From Bacillus sp. FJAT-28004 (GTDB taxonomy: Bacteria; Bacillota; Bacilli; Paenibacillales; Paenibacillaceae), in NCBI RefSeq assembly GCF_001280845.1, contig NZ_LGHP01000001.1, forward strand, positions 5,592 to 69,591: a DNA stretch of 64,000 nucleotides, written 5' to 3'. A model generated the notes under the pieces. That model saw only the letters and a program-made list of their open reading frames with translations. It ran no database searches and was not told the DNA's origin. The translations under genes were made by a program, and so were the position numbers. This document shows positions 53,244 through 62,500 of this stretch, one piece after another. Every line of letters starts with the position of its first letter. Positions within the stretch are counted from its first letter, which is position 1.

Positions 53244-54728
53244 GTGATTGAGAATAAGGAAACATGGATTATTGAAGCGGATATTAAAAGCATGCAATCG
53301 GCTATGGAAGCGGGATGGATAAGCTCAGAAGAGCTGGTCCAGTTATATATGGAGCGAATTAGCAAGTATGATCCGATCCTTCGATCTATTTTGGAAATCA
53401 ACCCGGATGTTATTGAAATCGCCAAAGCATTAGATCGGGAAAGAAGCGAAAAAGGGAGTCGAGGCAACCTTCACGGTATCCCGATTTTGCTCAAGGACAA
53501 TATCGATACGCACGACAATATGCATACAAGCGCGGGTTCGGTGGCACTAGCGAACTCTTATGCTGCGGAAGATTCCTTCGTTGCTTCGCAATTACGTGCA
53601 GCAGGAGCTGTTCTGCTCGGTAAAGCGAACATGACGGAGTGGGCCAATTTCATGTCAAGCTCGATGTGGGCGGGATACAGCTCAAGAGGTGGACTGGTGC
53701 TCAACCCGTATGGTCCGGGAGAGTTGTTCATTGGCGGTTCAAGCTCGGGATCAGGCGCAGCGGTTGCCGCCAATTTGGGGGCAGCTGCGATTGGAACGGA
53801 AACTTCGGGCTCCATCATTAGTCCTGCAAGCCAAACGAGCTTGGTAGGAATAAAACCCACGATAGGATTAGTAAGCCGATCGGGCATTATACCAATTACG
53901 AATAGTCAAGATACAGCTGGCCCAATGACTAGAACAGTAACAGATGCGGCCATTCTACTCGGGGCAATGGCAGGCGCTGATGAGCGAGATGAGGTTACGG
54001 TAAATTGGGCAAAACATGCTCATCCAGACTACACGCCATTCCTTGATGCTAGTTATTTAAAGCAAGCACGGATCGGAATTCCGCGCTTTTATTATAAAGA
54101 TTTGGATGAAGACAGACTTGCTATTATCGAGTCGGCTATTGCGGTCTTGAAGCAAGCAGGAGCGACGATTATCGATCCGGTTGAGCTGCCATGCGAGCAG
54201 GTCGAGTGGGATTGGCATGTATTGCGGTATGAGTTCAAAAAATATATCAATGACTATCTAGGAAAGCTTGATGAATCCGTTCCGGTTCATTCCCTGAAGG
54301 AGCTCATTGCTTATAATGAAAGGCATGCGGAAACTGCTTTGAAATATGGGCAAGATACGCTGCTGTCAGCGGAGGAAACAAGCGGAACGCTGACCGAGCA
54401 GGAATATAGGGATAGTATGTTGAAAAATAAAGAGCTGGCCGGCAAACGCGGAATTGACTTCGCTTTAGAAGAGCACCAACTGGATGCTCTGTTGTTCCTC
54501 GGCAATGAGGATGGCGATGATCTTGCCGCAAGAGCGGGCTATCCCGTCATTACAGTGCCAGGCGGCTATGCGGAGAAGGGGGTCATAGCAGAAGGCGGCT
54601 ATACGACCAAGGGACCGCAGGGCGTCACCTTTATAGGTAAGGCCTTCAGTGAGCCTACCTTAATTAAACTAGCTTACGGCTTTGAACAGGCGACCAAACA
54701 TCGCGTATCTCCGTCTGCTTTTAATTGA
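53244..54728 (+). CDS. Amidase-signature-family hydrolase
   Basis: 494 residues from GTG 53244. The Ser-cisSer-Lys triad is visible: Lys in IPILLKDNIDT (near residue 82), the cis-Ser in FIGGSSSGSGAAVAANLGAA and the nucleophile Ser in TETSGSIISPAS. A GatA-like C-terminal half follows but without GatB/C neighbours, so it is a free amidase rather than a tRNA amidotransferase. Substrate unknown. No signal peptide. Confidence 0.92.
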   Translation: MIENKETWIIEADIKSMQSAMEAGWISSEELVQLYMERISKYDPILRSILEINPDVIEIAKALDRERSEKGSRGNLHGIPILLKDNIDTHDNMHTSAGSVALANSYAAEDSFVASQLRAAGAVLLGKANMTEWANFMSSSMWAGYSSRGGLVLNPYGPGELFIGGSSSGSGAAVAANLGAAAIGTETSGSIISPASQTSLVGIKPTIGLVSRSGIIPITNSQDTAGPMTRTVTDAAILLGAMAGADERDEVTVNWAKHAHPDYTPFLDASYLKQARIGIPRFYYKDLDEDRLAIIESAIAVLKQAGATIIDPVELPCEQVEWDWHVLRYEFKKYINDYLGKLDESVPVHSLKELIAYNERHAETALKYGQDTLLSAEETSGTLTEQEYRDSMLKNKELAGKRGIDFALEEHQLDALLFLGNEDGDDLAARAGYPVITVPGGYAEKGVIAEGGYTTKGPQGVTFIGKAFSEPTLIKLAYGFEQATKHRVSPSAFN

Positions 54729-54745
54729 ATCATTTGAAATAAAAA

Positions 54746-54789
54746 GGCGCAAGCAGCGGGTATAATCCGTTGGTTTGCGCTTGTTTTGT
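54746..54789 (+). terminator. Probable intrinsic terminator of the amidase gene
   Basis: An AAGGCGCAA arm pairs with TTGCGCTT across a 22-nt loop, followed by GTTTTG. Confidence 0.5.
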
Positions 54790-54892
54790 TGGAGGGAAAT
54801 AAGGTGTTGAATGCTTAATTTTAGATACTACGTATCTTTTTTAAGTTATGGATCGTTTTCTAATAAAGGAGTTTTAGAGGAGGGGATTTATA

Positions 54893-55729
54893 TTGCAAAA
54901 GGTACTTATACTAGGTGCAAGTGGTCTTGTTGGGAAAGCTTTAATCGATGAGTTTAAAAATGGGTTTGATCTATATGGGACATATTCTTCTTCGTTTACT
55001 AGTCTTTCTAACGATAAGCAGTATAAATTAGATGTTCAGCAAATCGATGAACTGAAGGAAATGATACGTTCGATTAAACCCGATATTGTGATTTCTTGCT
55101 TAAGAGGAGAATTTGATCAACAGTATACATTCCATAAAGAATTGGCTATGGAATTAGCACATAATAATAGCCGAATGTATTATTTTTCAACCACTAATGT
55201 ATTTGATGGTGATTTTTCAAGACCCCATTTTGAGACAGATATACCTATTTCCGAATCAGATTATGGGAAATTCAAAATTGAATGTGAAAACATGCTCAGA
55301 GAAATTTTGAATGAACGAGTGATGATTGTCAGAATACCCGCGATATGGGGTAAGAATTCTCCGAGATGGAACACGATAAAAGATAGTATTGAAAATAATA
55401 AAGAGATAGATGTTTACGGCAATCTAGTCTGCAACCATCTTTTGGATGTTTCATTAGCGAAGCAGCTGCGCTTCATTATTGAAAAAGAGCTAAAAGGAAT
55501 ATTTCATTTAGGCTCAGCGGACTTGATGACTCAGGGACAATTTTATGAACAGATTTTAAGTGAATTAGGAAGTGAAAAGAGCCTATTGCGAGATCATTTA
55601 TATCAGGATCATGATGCTACATATTATTTTCAACTGAGTTCAAATCGCGATGATCTGGCAGGCGCTCTGCAATATACGAATGATGAGATTATATCTTTCT
55701 TATTGGGTAATTATTCAACTAACGAGTAA
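54893..55729 (+). CDS. RmlD-like NAD(P)-dependent sugar reductase
   Basis: 278 residues from TTG 54893 (GAGGAGGGG upstream). The short-chain dehydrogenase motif LILGASGLVGKAL opens the protein, and YGKFK supplies the Y-x-x-x-K catalytic pair, with YFSTTNVFDG as the preceding active-site strand. Related proteins reduce dTDP-4-keto sugars, but no rml genes are adjacent, so the substrate is open. AT-rich relative to its left neighbour. Its last codons and stop are formed by half-site a of a dispersed repeat. Confidence 0.83.
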   Translation: MQKVLILGASGLVGKALIDEFKNGFDLYGTYSSSFTSLSNDKQYKLDVQQIDELKEMIRSIKPDIVISCLRGEFDQQYTFHKELAMELAHNNSRMYYFSTTNVFDGDFSRPHFETDIPISESDYGKFKIECENMLREILNERVMIVRIPAIWGKNSPRWNTIKDSIENNKEIDVYGNLVCNHLLDVSLAKQLRFIIEKELKGIFHLGSADLMTQGQFYEQILSELGSEKSLLRDHLYQDHDATYYFQLSSNRDDLAGALQYTNDEIISFLLGNYSTNE

Positions 55730-55794
55730 CTATAGTTTGAAAATGATAGGGCTGCCGTAGGGTAGCCCTTTTTTTAATGGGCAGACTCAACAGA
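55713..55794 (+). repeat. Dispersed a-hairpin-b element, copy 5
   Basis: Half-site a is TTCAACTA, 11-nt centre ACGAGTAACTA, TAGTTTGAA. The hairpin is AGGGCTGCC/GGTAGCCCT (55748-55769) then T7. Half-site b is reduced to TGGGCAG with flanks. It contains the stop codon of the reductase gene and probably acts as its terminator. Confidence 0.75.
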
Positions 55795-55929
55795 ATCCAA
55801 TAATAGGAAATTTTGAGCAGAATACTTTCTCTTTTTTAAAAGATTTTTCACCTTTATCATTTGATTAAAGACAGAGTAGAGGAGAGTGTAAAGCATAGCC
55901 CAAATGCAGGGACAGGAGGACAATAAACA

Positions 55930-56424
55930 ATGAAAATAAAAACAATAGCGATATGCAGTGTTGTCATTCTCATAATAGTTATCGGAACAGGATATCTCGC
56001 GTATGAAAAATATGGTACATACTATGCTGCATGGGAAAATAAATGGGGAATAACTATCTCGAAACCTGATGAAATAAAAGTTGTTTTTGAAAGTCAGCCA
56101 AGTTTTAACGGAGATGGGGAAGGGTACTTTATTTTGGCATACACCGAAAAACAAATGAAAAAAATGGAAAAAGAACAATTTTGGCAGCCAATAAACGAAG
56201 AATACGTTAATGTCATTGATGGGCTAGTGTCACGCTTCAAAGAGTCTGTTATAGAAATTTATCCAGATCAGAAAGAGAAATATGAAGGTTTATATCGAGA
56301 TCATCCAACTGAGTACGGAGTAGATGATTTATATTTCTACAAAAAGAAAGATGACGGCAGCTACGTTATAACCGTTTTTAATTTAGAAAAGAAACGAATG
56401 CACATCATGGAATGGACGCAATAA
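55930..56424 (+). CDS. Hypothetical protein with N-terminal membrane anchor
   Basis: 164 residues with AGGAGGA upstream. One membrane segment at about 5-25 followed by a charged extracytoplasmic domain rich in Lys, Glu and Tyr. No family recognised. Probably made with the next membrane protein (40 bp gap). Confidence 0.7.
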   Translation: MKIKTIAICSVVILIIVIGTGYLAYEKYGTYYAAWENKWGITISKPDEIKVVFESQPSFNGDGEGYFILAYTEKQMKKMEKEQFWQPINEEYVNVIDGLVSRFKESVIEIYPDQKEKYEGLYRDHPTEYGVDDLYFYKKKDDGSYVITVFNLEKKRMHIMEWTQ

Positions 56425-56464
56425 GAGAGGATAATGAATGATTCGACTAAGGAGTTGAGTATGT

Positions 56465-57022
56465 ATGCAGCGAGGAGGTACAAAAACAAATAAGAAGATT
56501 ATTTTGATTTTCCTAATGTTATTACTACTATTCGATGCAGTATTAATTATATTGAGCATCAATCAATATTATTTGGTTTATTTTAATTCATCGGTATGGA
56601 GTATTCCTATTCTATTTAACATCTTTTACTTAATGCTAATGTGTTTTGCAACTAAAAAAAGGGTTCTTTTCATACCCATAACGATATTGACCATTTTTTT
56701 AATTATATTTCATATTGGATTTTTATTTATGAATTGGGATTACGAATATTTAGACTCCCCTAAAGGGGCGGAAACTTTAATTATAAAACACCGAGTGGCA
56801 ACATTAGGAGAAAGTAATTATTTTTTTGAATTTTATCAAAAGTGCTTCCATGGTCTTCTAATTAATAAAATAGCTGCACCGGATCTAGCAATTATGGTTC
56901 GTGATCATGAAAGTTATCCAAATGCAAAGAAAGCATTAGGTTTTGATCATCCTAACTGGCTAAATGAAAAGAAAGTGATTTTTGATTCAAAAGATGGTAA
57001 AAAGGAAATTAACCTAAATTAA
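56465..57022 (+). CDS. Hypothetical membrane protein
   Basis: 185 residues from ATG 56465 (AAGGAG 9 nt upstream). Three membrane segments in the first 100 residues, then an outward-facing domain of about 85 residues with aromatic and Lys-rich stretches. The segment SPKGAETLIIKHRVATLGES recalls small Bacillota proteins of unknown function. Followed by a lone repeat half-site. Confidence 0.7.
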   Translation: MQRGGTKTNKKIILIFLMLLLLFDAVLIILSINQYYLVYFNSSVWSIPILFNIFYLMLMCFATKKRVLFIPITILTIFLIIFHIGFLFMNWDYEYLDSPKGAETLIIKHRVATLGESNYFFEFYQKCFHGLLINKIAAPDLAIMVRDHESYPNAKKALGFDHPNWLNEKKVIFDSKDGKKEINLN

Positions 57023-57049
57023 CTATGGATACGATGCAATAACAATTGG

Positions 57050-57076
57050 CAGCTAACGGTTTATAATAGTTGAAAT
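57050..57076 (+). repeat. Unpaired half-site a
   Basis: CAGCTA, an 11-nt centre ACGGTTTATAA, then TAGTTGAA, 28 bp after the membrane-protein stop. No hairpin or half-site b follows directly; the nearest b is at 58049. Confidence 0.6.
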
Positions 57077-57110
57077 AACCTGTAAATCATTTGTGTAAGG
57101 AAGCGATTAA

Positions 57111-57674
57111 ATGAGTATGTATATCTTTATCAGGGAAATGATGGCCGGGGAGCAAGACATGCAGATTGACTTGGATGGCAGCTTTACCGTTGATAGCACC
57201 CTTGTCCTGTCCTTGATAGGTCCGCGAATCGAATACATGGTGAAAGAGATACCAAGCTATAAGAAAAATTACTCCGACGACGAACATCTTGAAGAAGAAA
57301 CGGACACAGATAACTCAAGGTACATCGATAACCCGGATCAAATCATATATTTGGCATTCGTGGGGGACCAAGTAGTAGGTCAAATCATATTGAAAAGAAA
57401 CTGGAACAAATACGCCTATATTGAGGACATAAAAGTAGACACAAATTACAGAAGATATGGGGTAGGCCGAAAACTTATTGAACAGGCCAAGAGCTGGGCA
57501 ATGGCTAGTGGACTGCCTGGGATCATGCTCGAGACGCAAAGCAACAACGTTAGGGCATGCAAATTCTACGAAAGCTGTGGTTTTGTAATAGGCGGGTTTG
57601 ATCTTCAAGTTTATAAAGGCATAGATAAACAAAGCAATGAAATCGCGATATATTGGTATTTGATGTTTGAGTAA
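57111..57674 (+). CDS. GNAT-family acetyltransferase
   Basis: 187 residues. The acetyl-CoA loop is DIKVDTNYRRYGVGRKLIEQA (R-R-Y-G-V-G) and motif B TQSNNVRACKFYESCGF. This pattern resembles streptothricin acetyltransferase (Sat)-type proteins, but identity with a true resistance enzyme cannot be judged here. Lies between an unpaired half-site a and an unpaired half-site b. AAGGAAG precedes the ATG. Confidence 0.87.
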   Translation: MSMYIFIREMMAGEQDMQIDLDGSFTVDSTLVLSLIGPRIEYMVKEIPSYKKNYSDDEHLEEETDTDNSRYIDNPDQIIYLAFVGDQVVGQIILKRNWNKYAYIEDIKVDTNYRRYGVGRKLIEQAKSWAMASGLPGIMLETQSNNVRACKFYESCGFVIGGFDLQVYKGIDKQSNEIAIYWYLMFE

Positions 57675-57726
57675 CACAAAGCATAAAATTTGGAGTTGAT
57701 GGGGCAGCGTCTATAAAAAATAGAAA

Positions 57727-57759
57727 TAAAAGCTACCATTTATCGAATGGTAGCTTTTT
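57727..57759 (+). terminator. Intrinsic terminator of the GNAT gene
   Basis: AAAAGCTACCATT and AATGGTAGCTTTT, a perfect 13-bp stem with 5-nt loop. Confidence 0.85.
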
Positions 57760-57893
57760 AATGTTTAAGTATAATTATCAACATTAGGAAAATAACCTTG
57801 CACTTCATTATTAGCTTAATCGAGCGAAAAAGATAAGTCTATAAATTTCCATGCGAACTGGTGGGGATCTCCATCAGATGATCGGAAATCTAA

Positions 57894-58055
57894 AATGAAT
57901 TCTCAAGGCGCTTTCTGAATGATTTCCTAACAGGATATTTTAAGCACAATGCCCTCGATAATTACTGGTTACAGCAAATTCCTATGTTTATGGACTACCG
58001 AAATATATGCTCGTTCTTCTGGTGGCTTAACAATTGGGATGGAGATGAAAGTTAA
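57894..58055 (+). pseudogene. C-terminal remnant of an aminoglycoside-phosphotransferase-like kinase
   Basis: An open frame of 53 codons with FLNDFLTGY, NYWLQQIPMFMDYRN and FFWWLNNWD resembles the C-terminal helices of APH/choline-kinase-fold proteins. A related segment just upstream (FHANWWGSPSDD) is in another frame, indicating a frameshift, and the kinase core is missing. The stop codon TAA (58053-58055) is part of a half-site b. Confidence 0.5.
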
Positions 58056-58074
58056 CGGGCAGTAATGGTTGGGC
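58049..58074 (+). repeat. Unpaired half-site b
   Basis: AGTTA, a 10-nt centre ACGGGCAGTA, then a worn right arm ATGGTTGG. It supplies the stop codon of the kinase remnant. Confidence 0.6.
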
Positions 58075-58145
58075 TACATTAAGTTATAATAATGATATAC
58101 AAGCCATAATGAATGTGTTGTTATCGGCGAAGGAGAGGTGCTAAT

Positions 58146-58505
58146 TTGGAGAATAGTATCATCGAATACTGTTTAAAGAAGAAAGGAGCGACTAAAGATT
58201 ATCCCTTCGGATTCACTCCATTGGTGATCAAAGTTGCCGATAAAATGTTCGCGCTTATTTTTGAGGACAAAGGGGATTATTTTCGCTTAAACCTAAAATG
58301 TGACCCGGTGATTGCGGAAAACTTAAGAGAGCAACATGAGACCGTTCGACCAGGGTACCACATGAACAAAAAGAACTGGAATTCAATTACGATCGATGGC
58401 TCCTTGCCAGAATCGGATGTTTTTGAAATGATTGATCATTCTTACGAATTGGTTTTCAAAAATCTTCCTAAGAGCCTCCGAGAATCTATACTGGAAATGA
58501 ACTAA
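58146..58505 (+). CDS. MmcQ/YjbR-family DNA-binding-fold protein
   Basis: 119 residues from TTG 58146 with AAGGAGAGG upstream. Family signatures: IIEYCLKKKGATKDYPFG near the start, FALIF, then the RLNLKCDP and PGYHMNKKNWNSI segments. Widely conserved, double-wing fold, DNA binding suspected but role unknown. Confidence 0.87.
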   Translation: MENSIIEYCLKKKGATKDYPFGFTPLVIKVADKMFALIFEDKGDYFRLNLKCDPVIAENLREQHETVRPGYHMNKKNWNSITIDGSLPESDVFEMIDHSYELVFKNLPKSLRESILEMN

Positions 58506-58665
58506 CTGATCAATGGCGTAACAACTGACCGGAACGGTAAATGGACGTAGTTAAAGCCTATAACCTCTTGTATAATGAAACTATCTTCAAAAATGAAGGG
58601 ACTGAACTATGCGCAGATGTCAATATTTTCAACCTAACTATTAAAATATAATGGAGGTAAAAGTA

Positions 58666-59196
58666 TTGATTACAGAGTTACACACTGAACGTTTATATTT
58701 GAGAAAAATGAAGGTATCGGATTCGTCTAGCTTGTTTAAAATTTGGTCTGATCCAGATGTTACTAAATTTATGAATGTTAGTTGTTTTACTAATGAAAAT
58801 CAAGCAAAAGAAATGATTACTCTCCTTGATGACCTTTCTCAAGACGGCAAAGCTATTCGTTTCTCCATCATTAAAATAGAATCCAATGAAATCATAGGTT
58901 CTTGTGGTTATAATTCCTTGGATATTGAAAATGCAAAAGCAGAAATTGGATATGACATTGCTAAATCATTTTGGGGAAGAGGATATGCTTCAGAAGCTAT
59001 CTCTTCTTTGTTAGATTACGCATTCTCATCTTTAAAGATGAATCGAATCGAAGCAAAAGTTGAACCCGAAAACGTGAATTCAATAAAACTTTTACAAAAG
59101 CTAAACTTTACGTTTGAAGGAACACTAAGACAATATGAAAGAGTAGACGGAAAGTTTAACGATCTCAATATCTATTCAAAATTAATATCAGATTGA
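58666..59196 (+). CDS. GNAT-family acetyltransferase (RimJ-like)
   Basis: 176 residues from TTG 58666, 8 nt behind GGAGG; the ATG at 58651 overlaps the ribosome site itself. Begins ITELHTERLYLRKMKVSDS as in the RimJ/RimL subgroup. The acetyl-CoA loop is AKSFWGRGYASEAISSLLDYA and motif B NVNSIKLLQKLNFTFEG. Third member of this subfamily type in the window. Confidence 0.88.
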   Translation: MITELHTERLYLRKMKVSDSSSLFKIWSDPDVTKFMNVSCFTNENQAKEMITLLDDLSQDGKAIRFSIIKIESNEIIGSCGYNSLDIENAKAEIGYDIAKSFWGRGYASEAISSLLDYAFSSLKMNRIEAKVEPENVNSIKLLQKLNFTFEGTLRQYERVDGKFNDLNIYSKLISD

Positions 59197-59210
59197 ATTT
59201 TCCTCACTTA

Positions 59211-59370
59211 GACTCATGAATTCGCAGGATTTCACCCTATGGTAAGTATGAGAGAAGAAGACATGGAGGAGCGGGTGGAGCCCTATCATTCCTTCGTCAC
59301 ATCTAACTAAGGGAATATAATGACAACAGGCTGTCGATAATTCGGCGGCCTGTTCATCTAACCAGCACGA
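59211..59370 (+). repeat. Gene remnant and very degraded repeat copy
   Basis: A 32-codon open frame ending in VEPYHSFVTSN stops at TAA 59308-59310 inside TAACTA-AGGG, which looks like a worn half-site a. A hairpin (ACAGGC with GCCTGT, 59325-59353) and CTAACCAGCACGATAAC follow in the right order. The remaining 59371-59546 is AT-rich leader with nothing else seen. Confidence 0.3.
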
Positions 59371-59546
59371 TAACGAAATACATATCTAAGGGCTTTTTTT
59401 ATGAGAAAAAGTGATGTTGTTTATTTATTCTATTAGTATCATTTAACTTAGATGATTAGCCGATAAATACAGTAGTTCAAGAGAATTTATATCCACCTAC
59501 TAGAAAACATTAATCACCTGAAATTAAATCATTTAAGGAGATAAAT

Positions 59547-62500
59547 ATGAAGAAGAATTTTAAAGCTAAATCATTATCTATCCTATCTACAGCTGCTTTA
59601 CTCAGCGCGCTGATTCCACATGCATCCGCAGAGGTATCCTTGACCGATATTTCAAACAGCTATGCCAAAGATGCCATTATTGAGCTAGTAGAGAAAGGAA
59701 TTATCAATGGTACTGGTGACGGTAAATTCAACCCGACAAGTAATATCCAGCGGCAGGACTTTGCTATTATACTGGCGAGGGCTCTCAAACTGGACCTTAG
59801 CAATCCTCCACAATTAGCTACATTCAAAGATGTCCAAAAAAGCAATTATGCCTTTGCTGCTGTAGAAGCCGTTGTTAAAGCGGGCCTGTTTAAAGGCATG
59901 GGTGATGGAACTTTTGGCATCAATCAAAACATCACCCGTGAGCAAATGGCTGTAATTTTCGTGAAGGCACTAGGTGTTAACAGCGCTGGAAAAGGTCAAA
60001 ATTTAAAATTTTCTGATGCTAGTTCAATCGCCAGCTGGGCCAAAGACGCAGTTGGTGCTGCTGTTGAATTCGGACTTATGAAGGGAAATCCCGATGGCAC
60101 TTTCGGCCCAGCTAATCAAGCAAGTCGTCAAGATGTAGCTTTGGTCGCTTCTAAGTTTTTGGCCGAAAAGACTAAGGTCGATGAACAAGAATCCAAGCCA
60201 CCTGTGACACCAACGCCAACACCAGTTCCGACACCAACTCCTACACCAGGCGGTGGAGGGATTCCTGAAAATACAGCAGATCAAGAAGCAGCAAACCCGG
60301 TGAAAGCCGAAATTGCAGCCTTGCCCGTAAAATTGGATATAACTCTAGTGAACAAAGCAGCTGTAACTAAAGCACGTACGGATTTTGATGCTTTAACCGC
60401 TGCCCAGAAAACGTTGGTAGGGGATATCACAAAGTTGATAGATGCGGAGGCAGCTATTGTTGAATTGGAGGCTCAAGCAGCAGCAGATCAAGAAGCAGCA
60501 AACCCGGTGAAAGCCGAAATCGCAGCCTTGCCTGCAAAAGCGGATATAACGCTAGTGAACAAAGCAGCCGTAACTAAAGCACGTACGGATTATGATGCTT
60601 TAACCGCTGACCAGAAGACGTTGGTAGGGGATATCACGAAGTTGATAGATGCGGAGGCAGCTATTGTTGAATTGGAGGCTCAAGCAGCAGCAGATCAAGA
60701 AGCAGCAAACCCGGTGAAAGCCGAAATCGCAGCCTTGCCTGCAAAAGCGGATATAACGCTAGTGAACAAAGCAGCCGTAACTAAAGCACGTACGGATTAT
60801 GATGCTTTAACCGCTGACCAGAAGACGTTGGTAGGGGATATCACGAAGTTGATAGATGCGGAGGCAGCTATTGTTGAATTGGAGGCTCAAGCAGCAGCAG
60901 ATCAAGAAGCAGCAAACCCGGTGAAAGCCGAAATCGCAGCCTTGCCTGCAAAAGCGGATATAACGTTAGTGAACAAAGCAGCCGTAACTAAAGCACGTAC
61001 GGATTATGATGCTTTAACCGCTGTCCAGAAGACGTTGGTAGGGGATATCACGAAGTTGACAGATGCGGAGGCAGCCATTGTTGAATTGGAGGCTCAAGCA
61101 GCAGCAGATCAAGCAGCAGCAAACCCGGTGAAAGCCGAAATCGCAGCCTTGCCCGCAAAAGCGGATATAACTCTGGTGAACAAAGCAGCTGTAACTAAAG
61201 CACGTACGGATTTTGATGCTTTAACCGCTGTCCAGCAGACGTTGGTAGGGGATATCACAAAGTTGATAGATGCGGAGGCAGCTATTGTTGAATTGGAGGC
61301 TCAAGCAGCAGCAGATCAAGCAGCAGCAAATTTGGTGAAAGCCGAAATCGCAGCCCTGCCTGCAAAAGCGGATATAACTCTAGTGAACAAAGCAGCTGTA
61401 ACTAAAGCACGTACGGATTTTGATGCTTTAACCGCTGTCCAGCAGACGTTGGTAGGGGATATCACAAAGTTGATAGATGCGGAGGCAGCTATTGTTGAAT
61501 TGGAGGCTCAAGCAGCAGCAGATCAAGCAGCAGCAAATTTGGTGAAAGCCGAAATCGCAGCCCTGCCTGCAAAAGCGGATATAACTCTAGTGAACAAAGC
61601 AGCTGTAACTAAAGCACGTACGGATTTTGATGCTTTAACCGCTGTCCAGCAGACGTTGGTAGGGGATATCACAAAGTTGATAGATGCGGAGGCAGCTATT
61701 GTTGAACTGGAGGCTCAAGCAGCAGCAGATCAAGCAGCCGCAAACCTGGTGAAAGCCGAAATCGCAGCCTTGCCCGCAAAAGCGGATATAACTTTAGTCA
61801 ACAAAGCAGCTGTAACTAAAGCACGTACGGATTTTGATGCTTTAACCGCTGTCCAAAAGACGTTGGTAGGGGATATCACAAAGTTGATAGATGCGGAGGC
61901 AGCTATTGTTGAACTGGAGGCTCAAGCAGCAGCAGATCAAGCAGCCGCAAACCTGGTGAAAGCCGAAATCGCAGCCTTGCCCGCAAAAGCGGATATAACG
62001 CTAGTGAACAAAGCAGCCGTAACTAAAGCCCGTACGGATTATGAAGCTTTAACCGCTGTCCAAAAGACGTTGGTAGGGGATATTACTAAGTTGATAGATG
62101 CGGAGGTAGCTATTGTTGAACTGGAGGCTCAAGCAGCAGCAGATCTAGCAGCAGCAACCCCGGTGAAAGCCGAAATCGCAGCCTTGCCTGCAAAAGCGGA
62201 TATAACGCTAGTGAACAAAGCAGCTGTAACTAAAGCACGTACGGATTTTGATGCTTTAACCGCTGTCCAGCAGACGTTGGTAGGGGATATCACTAAGTTG
62301 ACAGATGCGGAGGCAGCCATTGTTGAATTGGGGGCTCAAGCAGCGGCAGATCTAGCAGCAGCAAACCCGGTGAAAGCCGAAATTGCAGCCTTGCCCGCAA
62401 AAGCGGATATAACTCTAGTGAACAAAGCAGCTGTAACTAAAGCACGTACCGATTATGAAGCTTTAACCGCTGCCCAGAAGACGTTGGTAGGGGATATCAC

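Noticed and set aside
53244..54728. GatA subunit of the glutamyl-tRNA amidotransferase
   Set aside because: No gatB or gatC beside it, and sequence beyond the triad fits stand-alone amidases better.
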